Origin: Amycolatopsis umgeniensis
GTDB lineage: Bacteria; Actinomycetota; Actinomycetes; Mycobacteriales; Pseudonocardiaceae
Direction of reading: 5' to 3'
Assembly (NCBI RefSeq): GCF_014205155.1
Contig: NZ_JACHMX010000001.1
Location: 8,370,001 to 8,434,000, forward strand
DNA length: 64,000 nucleotides
Both the position numbers and the translations under genes were made by a program. Each line of letters opens with the position of its first letter. The stretch's first letter is position 1. Positions 35,139 through 50,516 of the stretch are shown here, in pieces. The notes under the pieces were generated by a model, which saw only the letters and a program-made list of their open reading frames with translations, made no database searches and was not told the DNA's origin.

Positions 35139-38100
35139 GTGAACCACCTTCCCGAAACCGGCACCGGCGATCCCGGAGCCGAACCGATCGCTATCGTCGG
35201 ATTGGACGTGCGCGTGCCCGGCGCGCGGGACGCGCGGCAGTTCTGGCGCAACCTCGTCGACGGCGTCGAGTCGATCGTGTCCGCCACCCGCGAGGAGATG
35301 ATCGCCCGCGGCGCCGAAACGGCCACCGTGGACGATCCGAGCTGGGTGAACGCCACGGCCATGGTCGACGGCTTCGACGAGTTCGACGCGGAGCTGTTCG
35401 GCATGACCAGCCGCGAGGCCGAGATCACCGACCCGCAGCATCGGCTGTTCCTCCAGGCGTGCCACGCCGCGCTCACCGACGCGGGCTACGACCCGGCCCG
35501 CTTCGACGGCGCGATCGGCGTCTACGGCGGGTCCGGGGGCACCGGCTACCTGAAGGAGAACCTGCTGCGCAACGAGCGGATCCTCGCCTCGCAGCACGGC
35601 GGTATCGGCATCTCGACCGGCAACCAGCCGAGCTACCTGACGACTTCGGTGTCGTACAAGCTCGACCTGCGCGGCCCGAGCCTCGCGGTGTTCACCGCCT
35701 GCTCGACTTCCCTGGTCGCGGTGCACCTGGCCTGCGAGGCGCTGCGCAACGGCGAGTGCGACATGGCCCTGGCGGGCGGGGTCAACCTGGAGATGCCGCA
35801 TGGCATCGGCTACATGGGTGTCGACGGCTTCACTTCGCCGGACGGCCACGTGCGCGCTTTCGACGCCGGCGCCAACGGCACGGTCTGGAGCAGCGGCGCC
35901 GGGGTCGTGCTGGTGAAGCGGCTGTCGCAGGCGATCGAGGACGGCGACCACATCCGGGGCGTCGTACTGGGCAACGCGATCAACAACGACGGCGCCACCA
36001 AGGTCGGCTTCTCCGCGCCCAGCGTGTCCGGGCAGACGGAGGCCGTCGCGCAGGCCGTCGGCATGGCCGGTGTCGACCCGCGCACCATCGGCTACGTCGA
36101 GGCGCACGGCACCGGCACCGCGCTGGGCGACCCGATGGAGATCACCGCACTGTCCACTGTGTACGGAGACGGGGTCACGGACACCGGCTGGTGCGCTATC
36201 GGCTCGGTGAAGTCCAACATCGGCCACCTGTCGCAGGCGGCGGGCGTGGTCTCGTTGATCAAGGCCGTGCTCGTCATGGAGCACGGGCTGATCCCGCCGA
36301 CCATCAACTACGACGAACCCAACCCGGGTATCGACTTCCCGGCGAGCCCGTTCTACCCGGCGCGCGGGGTGACGAAGTGGGAGGCGGGCCAGGTGCCGCG
36401 GCGGGCGGGCGTCAGCTCGTTCGGCGTCGGTGGCACCAACGCGCACGTCGTGCTCGAGGAGGCGCCGATCCCACAGCGGTTCCGGACGCCGCACCCGGCG
36501 CACCTGCTGCGGGTTTCGGCCAACACCGCGGAAGCGCTGTCGGACGCGGTCGACGGGCTGGCCGAGCGGCTGGCCGGGGACATCGACCTCGATCTCGCCG
36601 ACGTGGCCCACACCCTCGCCGCCGGGCGCACCGAGTACCCGCACCGCGCGGTCGTCGTCGCCCGTGACCCGGAGGACGCGATCGACGGGCTGCGGGACTC
36701 CCGGCGCCTCGTGTCCGGACAGGCCGCGGAGACGAACGTGGCGTTCCTCTTTCCCGGGCAGGGTTCCCAATACGCCGGGATGGGCGCCGAGCTGTACGAG
36801 GCCGAGCCGGTGTTCGCCGCGGCCGTCGACGAGTGCCTGCGGCTGCTCGAAGCCGAGCTGCCGGAGCTGCGCGACCTGATCTTCTCGGCCGGTGGCGAGC
36901 AGGCGCTGCGGGAAACCCGCGTGACCCAGCCCGCGCTGTTCGTCGTCGAGTACGCGTTGGCGAAGCTGTGGCAGAGCTGGGACGTGCGGCCCGCGGCGAT
37001 GATCGGTCACTCGGTCGGCGAGTACGTCGCCGCCACCGTCGCCGGGGTCTTCACCCTGCCGGACGCGCTGAACCTGGTCGCCACGCGCGGCCGTCTGATG
37101 CAGTCGATGCCCGCCGGGGCGATGCTGGCCGTCCAGCTCGACGAGGAGAGCGTCGTCACGCGGCTGCCGGGCGCCCTCGCGGTCGCCGGGGTGAACGGGC
37201 CCGGCACTTGCGTCGTGGCCGGGCCGTCGGACGCGGTCGCGGACTTCGCGGCGACGCTCAAGGCCAGCGGCGTGCAGTGCCGCGAGCTGGTGACCTCGCA
37301 CGCGTTCCACTCGCCGATGATGGACCCGGTGCTGGCCGAGTTCACCGAGGCCGTCGCCGCCGTCACCCGCACCGCGCCCGACCTGCCGTTCCTGTCGAAC
37401 GTCACGGGCGACTGGATCACCGACGCCCAGGCCACCGACCCCGCCTACTGGGCCTCCCACCTGCGCCAGGCCGTCCGGTTCGGCGACTGCGTCAAGTCCC
37501 TGTTCGCGCGCGGCGGCCGCTGGGCGCTCGTCGAATGCGGCCCGGGGCACCAGCTGGCCGGGCTGGCCCGCGGCCAGGTCCCGAAGGGCATGCCCGCGCC
37601 GCAGCCGAGCCTGCCGGGGCGCACCGAGCGCATCGGCGACGTCGAAACACTGTACGGCGCGGCCGGTCTCTTGTGGACGAACGGGGTTTCCCTCCAGGCG
37701 CGGATGTTCGGCGCGCCCGGCCACCGGGTACCGCTGCCCGGCTACCCGTACGCGCGCAAGCGGTACTGGGTCGACCCGGATCCGGTCACGGCCACCCAGC
37801 CCGCGCGGTCGACCGGTCCGCTGCCCCTGTCCGAATGGTTCGCTGTCCCGGCGTGGCGGCAGGCGGAACCCGACCTGAGACGTGAGCCCTTCGCGAACGC
37901 GCTCGTCTTCGCCGCCGACGACGTCCTGCCCGGCCTGCTGCGCGAAGCCGGAGTGACGGTCACCGAAGTGCGTCCCGGCGACGGGTTCGCCGCGACGGAG
38001 ACCGGATTCACCGTCCGGCCCGGGGTGCGCGAGGACTACGACGCGCTCGTGGCCGCGCTGCCCGACCGGCCCGAACGGGTCGTGCACGCCTGGACGCTGG

Positions 38101-40457
38101 CCGGGGAAGAGCGTGGCATGGCCGCCCAGGACCACGGGTTCTTCAGCGTGCTCAACCTCGTCCAGGCCTGGGGCGAGCCGGTGCGGATCGACGTGCTGAG
38201 CACCGGCACCGCCGACGTCACCGGTACCGACCTGACCCGCCCCGAGCACGCGACCCTCGCCGGTATCGCCAGGGTGGTGCCGCTGGAGGTCCCGGGCACG
38301 GTGGTGCGCCGGATCGACGCCGACCGCCCACAGGACTTCGTCGCCGAACTGTTCCGCCCGGCCGACGCGGCGGCCGAGGTCGCGCTGCGGGCAGGCCGTC
38401 GCTGGGTGCTGGACCACACGCAGATCGAACTGCCCTCGGCCGCCGAGCCGGTGCTGCGTGAAGGCGGCCGGTACCTGATCACGGGCGGGACCGGCGGCAT
38501 CGGCATCACGCTCGCCGAGGACCTCGCCCGCCGGGTGAGGGCGAAGCTCGTGCTGCTCGCCCGCACCGGGCTGCCGCCGCGCGCGGAGTGGGACGCGCAT
38601 CTCGCCGCGCACGGCGGCACCGACCGCGCCGGGCGCACGATGCTCGCCGTGCGGCGGATGGAGGCCGCGGGCGCGGTGGTGCACGTCGCCGCCGCCGACG
38701 TCACCGACGCGGCACGCCTGCGCGAGGTGCGTGAGCTGGCCGAGCGCGAGTTCGGCGGCCTCGACGGGATCGTGCACGCCGCCGGGATGCCCGGCGGCGG
38801 TGTCGCCGAGGTGAAGGAGCGGGCCGCGGCCGAGGCCGTGCTGGCCCCGAAGATCGCCGGGACGCTGGCTCTCGCCGAGGCGTTCGCCGACCTGCCGATG
38901 GACTTCGTCGCGCTGTGCTCGTCGATCACCGCGGTGGTGGGCGGCATCGGACAGGTCGACTACTGCGCCGCCAACAACTTCCTCGACGCCTACGCGCGGG
39001 GAAGCCACGGCTGGCGGGCGCGGCTGGTCTCGCATGCCTGGGGTGGCTGGGACGAGGTCGGCATGGCCGCGGAGGTGGCCGCGCCGACCACGATCCGCAC
39101 CGCCCGGTCGCGGGCACTCGGCCCGGTCGAGCATCCCGTGCTCACCACGCGCACCGAGGACGGCGCGCACGGCCTCGTCTCGGCGGCCACGCACTGGCTG
39201 CTCGACGAGCACCGGATCGCCGGGGTGCCGGTGGTACCGGGCACGGGACACCTGGAGACCGTCCGCGCGGCGGTGGCGGCGGCACTGCCGAAACCCGGTG
39301 ACGGGCACGTCGTCGAGCTGCGGGACGTCGCGTTCCTGGAGCCGTTCGGTGTCCCGGACGGCGCCACCGCGGAGTACCGCGTGGAGTTCGACGGCGACGA
39401 CTTCACCGTGACCAGCCACGTCGCCGGCGCGAGCCGGACCCACGTGCGCGGCTCCGCAGGGTGGGTCGCGGCCGAGCCGGTGTCCACTGTGGACATCGAG
39501 GCGGTGGCAGGGCAGACCGAGCCGATCGACGACGGGCACGGCTTCGGCACCGGCCGCACCAGCATGGTCACCTTCGGCCCGCGTTGGGCGGCGCTGCGCG
39601 AACACCGCATCGGCGCACAGGAGGAGCTGGCCACGATCACGGCTCCCGACGCGGCGGCGGGTGACGTCGGCGCGTGGGGTCTGCACCCGGCACTGCTGGA
39701 CGTCGCGACCGCTTTCGGCCGCGGCCGGGGGAGCGGCACCTACCTGCCGATGAGCTACGGCCGGATCGTCGTGCACGACATGCTCCCGGCGAGTTTCCGC
39801 AGCCACCTGCGCTACCGCGACTCCGGCGGCGACCAGGTGGTGGCGGCCGACCTCTCGCTGTGCGACGAGACCGGCCGCGTGCTCGTCACGATCGAGGACT
39901 TCGTGCTGCGCCAGGTCGATCAGGACGCCGTGGGAGGCAGCCTTTCGGCACCTATGATGTCCACAGTGGACACTGCGCCGACCTCGACCGGGATCCGGCC
40001 GGTGGACGGCGCCGAGGCGTTCGTCCGGGCGCTGGCCCCCGGCCTCGGCGGGCAGGTGGTGATCAGCACCCTCCCGGTGCGGGAGCTGATCGAGCACCGG
40101 GTCAGCGCCGAGGAGCTCGACGAACCCGGCGAAGCGCTGGTGAGGGTTTCGGAGGACGACTACGTCGCCCCGCGCACCGACCTCGAGGCTGAGATCGCCC
40201 GCCAGTGGACCGAGCTGCTCGGCGTGGAGAAGATCGGCGTGCACGACGACTTCTTCACCCTGGGCGGCAACTCACTGGTCGCCATCCAGCTCATCGCCCA
40301 GGTGCGCAAGGCCACCGGTACGCGGCTGGCGATGAAGACGCTGTTCGAAGCGTCCACAGTGGCCACTCTGGTCGAGCGGATCGAGGAGCTGCGCGACGGC
40401 AAGGCCGAGGCGCCGGCCGAACCCGCCCGGACCACCATCCCGAAGCTCGAGCGCTAG
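35139..40457 (+). CDS. Type I PKS module: KS-AT-KR-DH-ACP
   Basis: 1772 residues from GTG at 35139 (AGGAG at 35127). KS about 12-430 with Cys near 188 (TACSTSL), EAHGTGTALGD and NIGHLSQAAG. AT about 535-835 with GHSVGEYVAA and the HAFHSP motif that in this family marks malonyl-CoA. The ketoreductase lies next, about 1108-1300 (LITGGTGGIGITLAEDLARR, CSSITA, VDYCAANNFLDAYA). It is followed by a dehydratase at about 1341-1600 (DEHRIAGVPVVPG double-hotdog His motif and HPALLDV Asp motif). A carrier ends the protein (LGGNSLVAI, Ser near 1711). The predicted outcome is one malonate extension reduced to an alpha,beta-double bond. KR before DH is not the usual order of modular actinobacterial PKSs. 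Confidence 0.92.
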   Translation: MNHLPETGTGDPGAEPIAIVGLDVRVPGARDARQFWRNLVDGVESIVSATREEMIARGAETATVDDPSWVNATAMVDGFDEFDAELFGMTSREAEITDPQHRLFLQACHAALTDAGYDPARFDGAIGVYGGSGGTGYLKENLLRNERILASQHGGIGISTGNQPSYLTTSVSYKLDLRGPSLAVFTACSTSLVAVHLACEALRNGECDMALAGGVNLEMPHGIGYMGVDGFTSPDGHVRAFDAGANGTVWSSGAGVVLVKRLSQAIEDGDHIRGVVLGNAINNDGATKVGFSAPSVSGQTEAVAQAVGMAGVDPRTIGYVEAHGTGTALGDPMEITALSTVYGDGVTDTGWCAIGSVKSNIGHLSQAAGVVSLIKAVLVMEHGLIPPTINYDEPNPGIDFPASPFYPARGVTKWEAGQVPRRAGVSSFGVGGTNAHVVLEEAPIPQRFRTPHPAHLLRVSANTAEALSDAVDGLAERLAGDIDLDLADVAHTLAAGRTEYPHRAVVVARDPEDAIDGLRDSRRLVSGQAAETNVAFLFPGQGSQYAGMGAELYEAEPVFAAAVDECLRLLEAELPELRDLIFSAGGEQALRETRVTQPALFVVEYALAKLWQSWDVRPAAMIGHSVGEYVAATVAGVFTLPDALNLVATRGRLMQSMPAGAMLAVQLDEESVVTRLPGALAVAGVNGPGTCVVAGPSDAVADFAATLKASGVQCRELVTSHAFHSPMMDPVLAEFTEAVAAVTRTAPDLPFLSNVTGDWITDAQATDPAYWASHLRQAVRFGDCVKSLFARGGRWALVECGPGHQLAGLARGQVPKGMPAPQPSLPGRTERIGDVETLYGAAGLLWTNGVSLQARMFGAPGHRVPLPGYPYARKRYWVDPDPVTATQPARSTGPLPLSEWFAVPAWRQAEPDLRREPFANALVFAADDVLPGLLREAGVTVTEVRPGDGFAATETGFTVRPGVREDYDALVAALPDRPERVVHAWTLAGEERGMAAQDHGFFSVLNLVQAWGEPVRIDVLSTGTADVTGTDLTRPEHATLAGIARVVPLEVPGTVVRRIDADRPQDFVAELFRPADAAAEVALRAGRRWVLDHTQIELPSAAEPVLREGGRYLITGGTGGIGITLAEDLARRVRAKLVLLARTGLPPRAEWDAHLAAHGGTDRAGRTMLAVRRMEAAGAVVHVAAADVTDAARLREVRELAEREFGGLDGIVHAAGMPGGGVAEVKERAAAEAVLAPKIAGTLALAEAFADLPMDFVALCSSITAVVGGIGQVDYCAANNFLDAYARGSHGWRARLVSHAWGGWDEVGMAAEVAAPTTIRTARSRALGPVEHPVLTTRTEDGAHGLVSAATHWLLDEHRIAGVPVVPGTGHLETVRAAVAAALPKPGDGHVVELRDVAFLEPFGVPDGATAEYRVEFDGDDFTVTSHVAGASRTHVRGSAGWVAAEPVSTVDIEAVAGQTEPIDDGHGFGTGRTSMVTFGPRWAALREHRIGAQEELATITAPDAAAGDVGAWGLHPALLDVATAFGRGRGSGTYLPMSYGRIVVHDMLPASFRSHLRYRDSGGDQVVAADLSLCDETGRVLVTIEDFVLRQVDQDAVGGSLSAPMMSTVDTAPTSTGIRPVDGAEAFVRALAPGLGGQVVISTLPVRELIEHRVSAEELDEPGEALVRVSEDDYVAPRTDLEAEIARQWTELLGVEKIGVHDDFFTLGGNSLVAIQLIAQVRKATGTRLAMKTLFEASTVATLVERIEELRDGKAEAPAEPARTTIPKLER
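39959..39971. repeat. Dispersed intragenic palindrome GTCCANNNTGGAC (representative copy)
   Basis: Exact copies lie at 10874, 32443, 39482, 39959, 41584, 42448 and 49739. One-base variants lie at 26048, 29921, 31.. none counted, 33031, 36152, 40352, 42112, 44055, 44166, 45009, 46408 and 51004; 45213 also fits with one change. All are inside genes, often encoding S-T-V-D with the otherwise rare codons ACT or ACA. Function unknown. Confidence 0.6.
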
Positions 40458-40505
40458 AGCCCGTTGGCGAACTCAGGCGGGTGGGCCTCGACGGTCGTGG
40501 GTGGG

Positions 40506-40558
40506 GTTGCGAAAGCCACTTTCGCAACCTTCAGCGTTGCGAAAGTGGCTTTCGCAAC
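40506..40558. repeat. Intergenic hairpin repeat, GCGAAAGCCACTTTCG family, copy 3
   Basis: Perfect-arm variant GTTGCGAAAGCCACTTTCGC, spacer, and the complementary GCGAAAGTGGCTTTCGCAAC. Located 48 bp after the PKS stop, inside the 323-bp gap before NRPS protein 3. Confidence 0.95.
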
Positions 40559-40605
40559 GCGCCTGCGGCTCACCCTCGGGTCGTTCGCCTGCGGGTCGGC
40601 TCGGG

Positions 40606-40660
40606 TGTCGCGAAAGCCACTTTCGGGACGCCTGATGTCCCGAAAGTGGCTTTCGCGACA
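40606..40660. repeat. Intergenic hairpin repeat, GCGAAAGCCACTTTCG family, copy 4
   Basis: Second copy in the same gap, arms beginning TGTCGCGAAAGCCACTTTCG. The following 115 bp up to the next start resemble the flank of copy 1 at 4931-5003 (shared GAGATC...GTCTCGAA...CAGACAC.GAG), so copy 4 and copy 1 belong to a longer repeated unit. The remaining bases of the gap hold only the AGGAAA ribosome site of the next gene. Confidence 0.95.
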
Positions 40661-40780
40661 TCGCCACAGGCCACTCGCGACCCACGACAACACCCTCTGC
40701 CACACCGCACGCCAGCCAGGCCGGCAGCCGAGATCCCGTCGGGTCTCGAATCCGCCACCAGACACCGAGAACAGGAAATC

Positions 40781-43700
40781 ATGAGCGACACGAAGGAATG
40801 GACGTTCCCGGCCTCGTTCGGGCAGGAGCGGATCTGGCTGTCCGGCCAGCTCGACCCGGCGTCCCCGGTGTACAACCTGCACTGTCAGGCCCGGCTGGAC
40901 CGCCCGCTGACCGCGGCGCAGTGGCGGACCGCGCTCGGCGTCATCGTCGGACGGCACGAGGCGCTGCGCACGTCGTTCCGCATGGACGGCGGCGCGCTCG
41001 TGCAGGTGGTGCATGCCGAGGTGCCGATCGAGCTCGAGGTACACGACCTGCGGGACCTGCCCGCCGACGCCCGCGGTGACCGGCTCGCCGAACTAGTCCG
41101 TGGTGTGTCGCGCGGGGCCATCCCGCTCGACTCGCCGCCGCCGTGGCGTGCCCAGGTGTGCCACACGGCCGACGACGAGTGGGTGCTCACGTTCGTCGTG
41201 CACCACACCGTGTTCGACGCCGCCTCGGTGCTGGTGCTGGGGGCCGAGCTGAGCGAGGCCTGCGACGCCGTGTTCGAGGGCCGCGAGCCGAAGCTGCCCG
41301 AGCTGGCCATCCAGTACCCGGACTACTCGGCCTGGCAGCGCGGGCAGCTCGAAACGTCGGGCGAACAGCTGGACTACTGGCGGACGCAGCTCGCCGGGCT
41401 GCCGCCGGTGCACGGCCTGCCCACGGACAGGCCGCGGCCCTCGCAGCTGACGTTCGCCGGTGACCAGGTGGACTTCGCCCTCCCGGACGGACTGATCGAT
41501 CGGGTCGGCGAGCTGGCCCGCGAGCTCTCGGCGTCACCGTTCATGGTGCTGCTGGCCGGCTACGCGGCACTCGTGTCGCGACTGTCCAGAGTGGACGACA
41601 TCGTCGTCGGCGTTCCGGTCGCCGGCCGCGACCTGCCCGAGCTGGCCGACCTGATCGGCATGTTCGTCAACCAGATGGCCGTACGCGTCGACTGTTCGGG
41701 CGCACCCGCGTTCACCGAACTGGTCGGCCGGGTCCGGACCACGCTGCTGGAGGCGATCGATCACAGTCAGGTGCCGTTCCAGGCGGTCGCCGAGGCGGCC
41801 GGTGGCGAGCGCGACCCCGGCGTGCAGACGCTGTATCAGCTCGGGTTCAACTTCCTGCCCGACTCGGGGCTGGAGCCGGTCCGCTCGGCCACCGCGAAGG
41901 ACGACATCGCGATCGACCTGACCGCCGTGGACGGCAGGCTCGTCTACCGCACCGACCTGTTCGACCGTGAGACCGCCGAAGCCGTGGCCGAGCGGTACCT
42001 GCGGCTGCTCGCCGCGGCACTGGCCGATCCGGCTCGGTCGGTCGCGGATCTGCCACTGCTGTCGGACGACGAGCGAGAGCTGGTCCTGACCGGCTGGAAC
42101 CCGGAAGAAGTGTCCACTTCGGACGCGACGACCGTGCCCGCCCGGTTCGAAGCCCAGGTGCGGCGGACCCCGGATGCGCCGGCCGTCGACTTCGGCGGGG
42201 TTCGCCTGACGTACGCCGAGCTGAACACGCGGGCCAACCGCGTCGCACACCGGCTGCGCGAGCTGGGCGCCGGTCCCGGCACCGTCGTCGGCGTATGCGT
42301 GCCGAACTCGGCGGACCTGCTGACCGGCGTGCTCGGGGTGCTGAAGAGCGGCGCGGCCTACGTCCCGCTCGACCCGGCCAACCCGGCCGCCCGGCAGGCG
42401 CTGATCCTCACCGACGCGGGTGTCCCGTTCGTGCTGGTCGCCGGACAGTCCACTTTGGACACCAAGACGCTGGCACTGGACGACCCGGCCGAGTGGTCCA
42501 CCGCGGCCACCGAGGACCCGGAACCGGCCGCCGGACCGGGCGACGTCGCCTACGTGATCTACACGTCGGGCTCGACCGGGCGGCCCAAGGGCGTCGAGGT
42601 CGAGCACCGGGCCGTCGACACGTACCTGGCGTGGGCGCGTGAGGCCTACCCCGGTCTGGCCGGACGGGCGTTGCTGCACACGTCGCCGTCGTTCGACCTC
42701 ACCGTGACGACGCTGCTCGGCACCCTCACCGCCGGGGGCGCGGTGGTCGACGGCGGCCGCCCGACGTTCGTCAAGGCGACCCCGACGCACCTCGCCGTCC
42801 TCGCCGAGGAGCTGTTCCCGACGGGTGAGCTGGTGCTCGGCGGTGAAGCGCTGACCGCCGAGGCCGTTCAGCCGTGGCGGGAGCGGCACCCCGGCACGCT
42901 CGTCGTCAACGAGTACGGCCCGACCGAGGCCACGGTCGGCTGCGTCGCGCACCGGATCGAATCCGGGGACGAGCTGCCGTCCGGACCCGTCCCGATCGGC
43001 CGTCCGGTGCCCGGCACCCGTGTGTACGTCCTCGACGAGCGGCGGCAGCCGGTGCCGCCGGGTGTCCCGGGCGAGCTGTACGTCGCCGGGTCGCAGCTCG
43101 CCCGCGGTTACCTCGGGCTGCCGGATCTGACCGCCGAGAGTTTCACCGAGGGTCCGTCCGGCCGGATGTACGCGACGGGCGACCTCGTTCGCTGGCGCCG
43201 GGATGGCACGCTCGACTACCTCGGCCGTGTCGACGAGCAGGTGAAGTTGCGCGGCTACCGCATCGAGCCCGGCGAGGTCGAAGCGGCGCTGCGTGAACTG
43301 CCGGAAGTGCGGGACGCGGCCGTGGCGGTCCGCGGCGACACGCTCGTCGGCTATGTCGTCGGCAGCACCGACGGGGCGGCCGAAGCCCTGCGGAAGACGT
43401 TGCCGGAGTACCTGGTGCCGACCCGGTTCGTGACGCTCGACGCGCTGCCGATGGCGGCCAGCGGCAAGCTCGACAGGGCCGCGCTGCCGGATCCCGAACC
43501 CGGCGAAGCGACGGCGTACGTCGCGCCCCGGACCGCGGCCGAAGAACTGGTCGCCGAGGTGCTCGGCGAACTGCTCGGCGTCGAAGACCTCGGCGCGCAC
43601 GACGATTTCTTCGCCCGTGGCGGCAACTCGCTGCTGGCGATCCGTGCGATGTCCCGGCTCCGCAAACAGCTCGAGGTCGACATCCCGGTGCGGGGGCTGT

Positions 43701-43815
43701 TCACCCTCACCACCGTCGCCGGGCTCGCCGCCGAGATCGAGCGGCGGCTCTCCGAGGACCTCGACCAGCTCAGTGACGAAGAGGTCCAGCGCCAGCTGGC
43801 CGAAGGCGAGCTCTC

Positions 43816-43819
<4 letters not shown>
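40781..43819 (+). CDS. NRPS protein 3: C-A(Asn-like)-T
   Basis: 1012 residues from ATG at 40781. Condensation domain about 1-430; its active motif near 141 reads HHTVFDA, so the usual Gly after Asp is Ala while both His and Asp are kept. Adenylation about 457-907 with a short A4-A5 region. Hand alignment to the GrsA pocket gives DLTKVGEVGK, one residue from the Asn code DLTKLGEVGK and two from the Asp code, so Asn is the best guess. Carrier with ARGGNSLLAI, Ser near 948. The acidic C-terminus (LSDEEVQRQLAEG) resembles a docking segment for the next protein. It overlaps the next gene by 4 bp. The hydroxylase encoded at the operon end suits an Asn/Asp residue. Confidence 0.9.
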
Positions 43820-49244
<5,425 letters not shown>

Positions 49245-49248
<4 letters not shown>

Positions 49249-50516
49249 GTACGGCAGTGCTGGTCCGGGAGGCCCGCGGGCACTGGGTCGGTGAGGTCGC
49301 GCCGTCGATGCGGGCGGCCGGGCACCGCGTGGTGCTGCTCGCCCCGCCGATGGACGCGGCCGAGCGGGCCGCGCTGGCCGGTGTGGTGGACGACGTCGTC
49401 GCGCTCGACGACGTCCACGACCCGGAAGCCGTCGCGGCGAAGGTCCGGGAGATCGACGGCGGCGCGCTGGCCGGGATCTTCACCGGCTCGGACGGTGCCA
49501 TCGCGAGCACCGCCCGCGCCGCGGAGCTGCTCGGTGTGGCGCGCTGCCCGGCGTCGGTGTTCGCCTTGTGCGCGAACAAGTTCGCGGTCCGGGAGGCCCT
49601 CGCCGCTGCCGGGTTGCCCGGCCCCGCCTACGCCCTGATCTCGTCGGCCGCAGAGGCGGCGTCGGTCGCTTCGGCGGTCGGGCTCCCGGCGATCGTCAAA
49701 CCGGTCAACGGGGCGGGCAGCAACCTCATCCGCACGGTGTCCACTGTGGACGAACTGGCGGCCGCGTACGAGCTGCTGGCCGCGCGGCTGCCCGAGTCCG
49801 CGGATCCGCGCTACCACCGTCCACTGGGGACGCTGGACCCTTCGGCGACGTTCCTGGTCGAAGGGTTCCTGCAAGGCCCGGAGTACGCGGTGGACGTGCT
49901 GGTCCGCGACGGTGTGGCCGAGCCTGTCGAGATCCTCGACAAGCCGCTGATCGACGAGCGGAAGTTCGAGCTGGCGCTGTCGTGCCCGCCCGCAGGGCTC
50001 ACCGCCGACCGGGCCGGGCTGGTCACCGCGGCGGCGATCGCCGCGGTCCGCGCGCTGGGTCTCGACAACACCTGCGCCCACGTCGAGCTGATCGACGACG
50101 CCGACCGTGGTCCGACCATCGTCGAGGTCAACGCGGGCAGGCCCGCCGGGTCGATCATGCCGCTGCTGGCGAAGCTGCGCACCGGCATCGACGTGTTCGC
50201 CGAGTTGGCGGCGCTCGCGGTCGGCGCTCCGCCGCCGGTGCGGGAACCCGCCAAACTGCCGATCCCGCTGGGCATGCTGATCCTCTACGCGGCCGGTTCG
50301 GGCCGGTTGACGAGGATCGGCGGGCTCGACGAGATCGCCGAGCTGCCCGAGGTGATCGACGTCGTCACCACCGTCTCGCCGGGACAGGTGCTCACCGACG
50401 AACAGGAGACCTACGCGGTCAACCTCGTTGTGGCCGGGTTCGCCGATCACGAAGACCTTGCCGCCCTGCACGCGGAGGCGAGCAAGCTCGTCCAGCTGGA
50501 ATTGGAGGACGTGTGA
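49245..50516 (+). CDS. ATP-grasp ligase, copy 1
   Basis: 423 residues. ATP-grasp features: central NKFAVREALAAAGLPGP, GLPAIVKPVNGAGSNLIRTV as nucleotide/phosphate loop, FLVEGFLQGPEYAVDVLVRD, and the metal-binding GPTIVEVNAGRPAGS with Glu and Asn. The overall plan resembles amino-acid or dipeptide ligases of the carbamoyl-phosphate-synthase-like ATP-grasp group. It would join a carboxylate to an amine at the cost of ATP, as a tailoring or precursor step for the NRPS product. Start ATG overlaps the NRPS stop and the end overlaps its paralogue. Confidence 0.88.
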
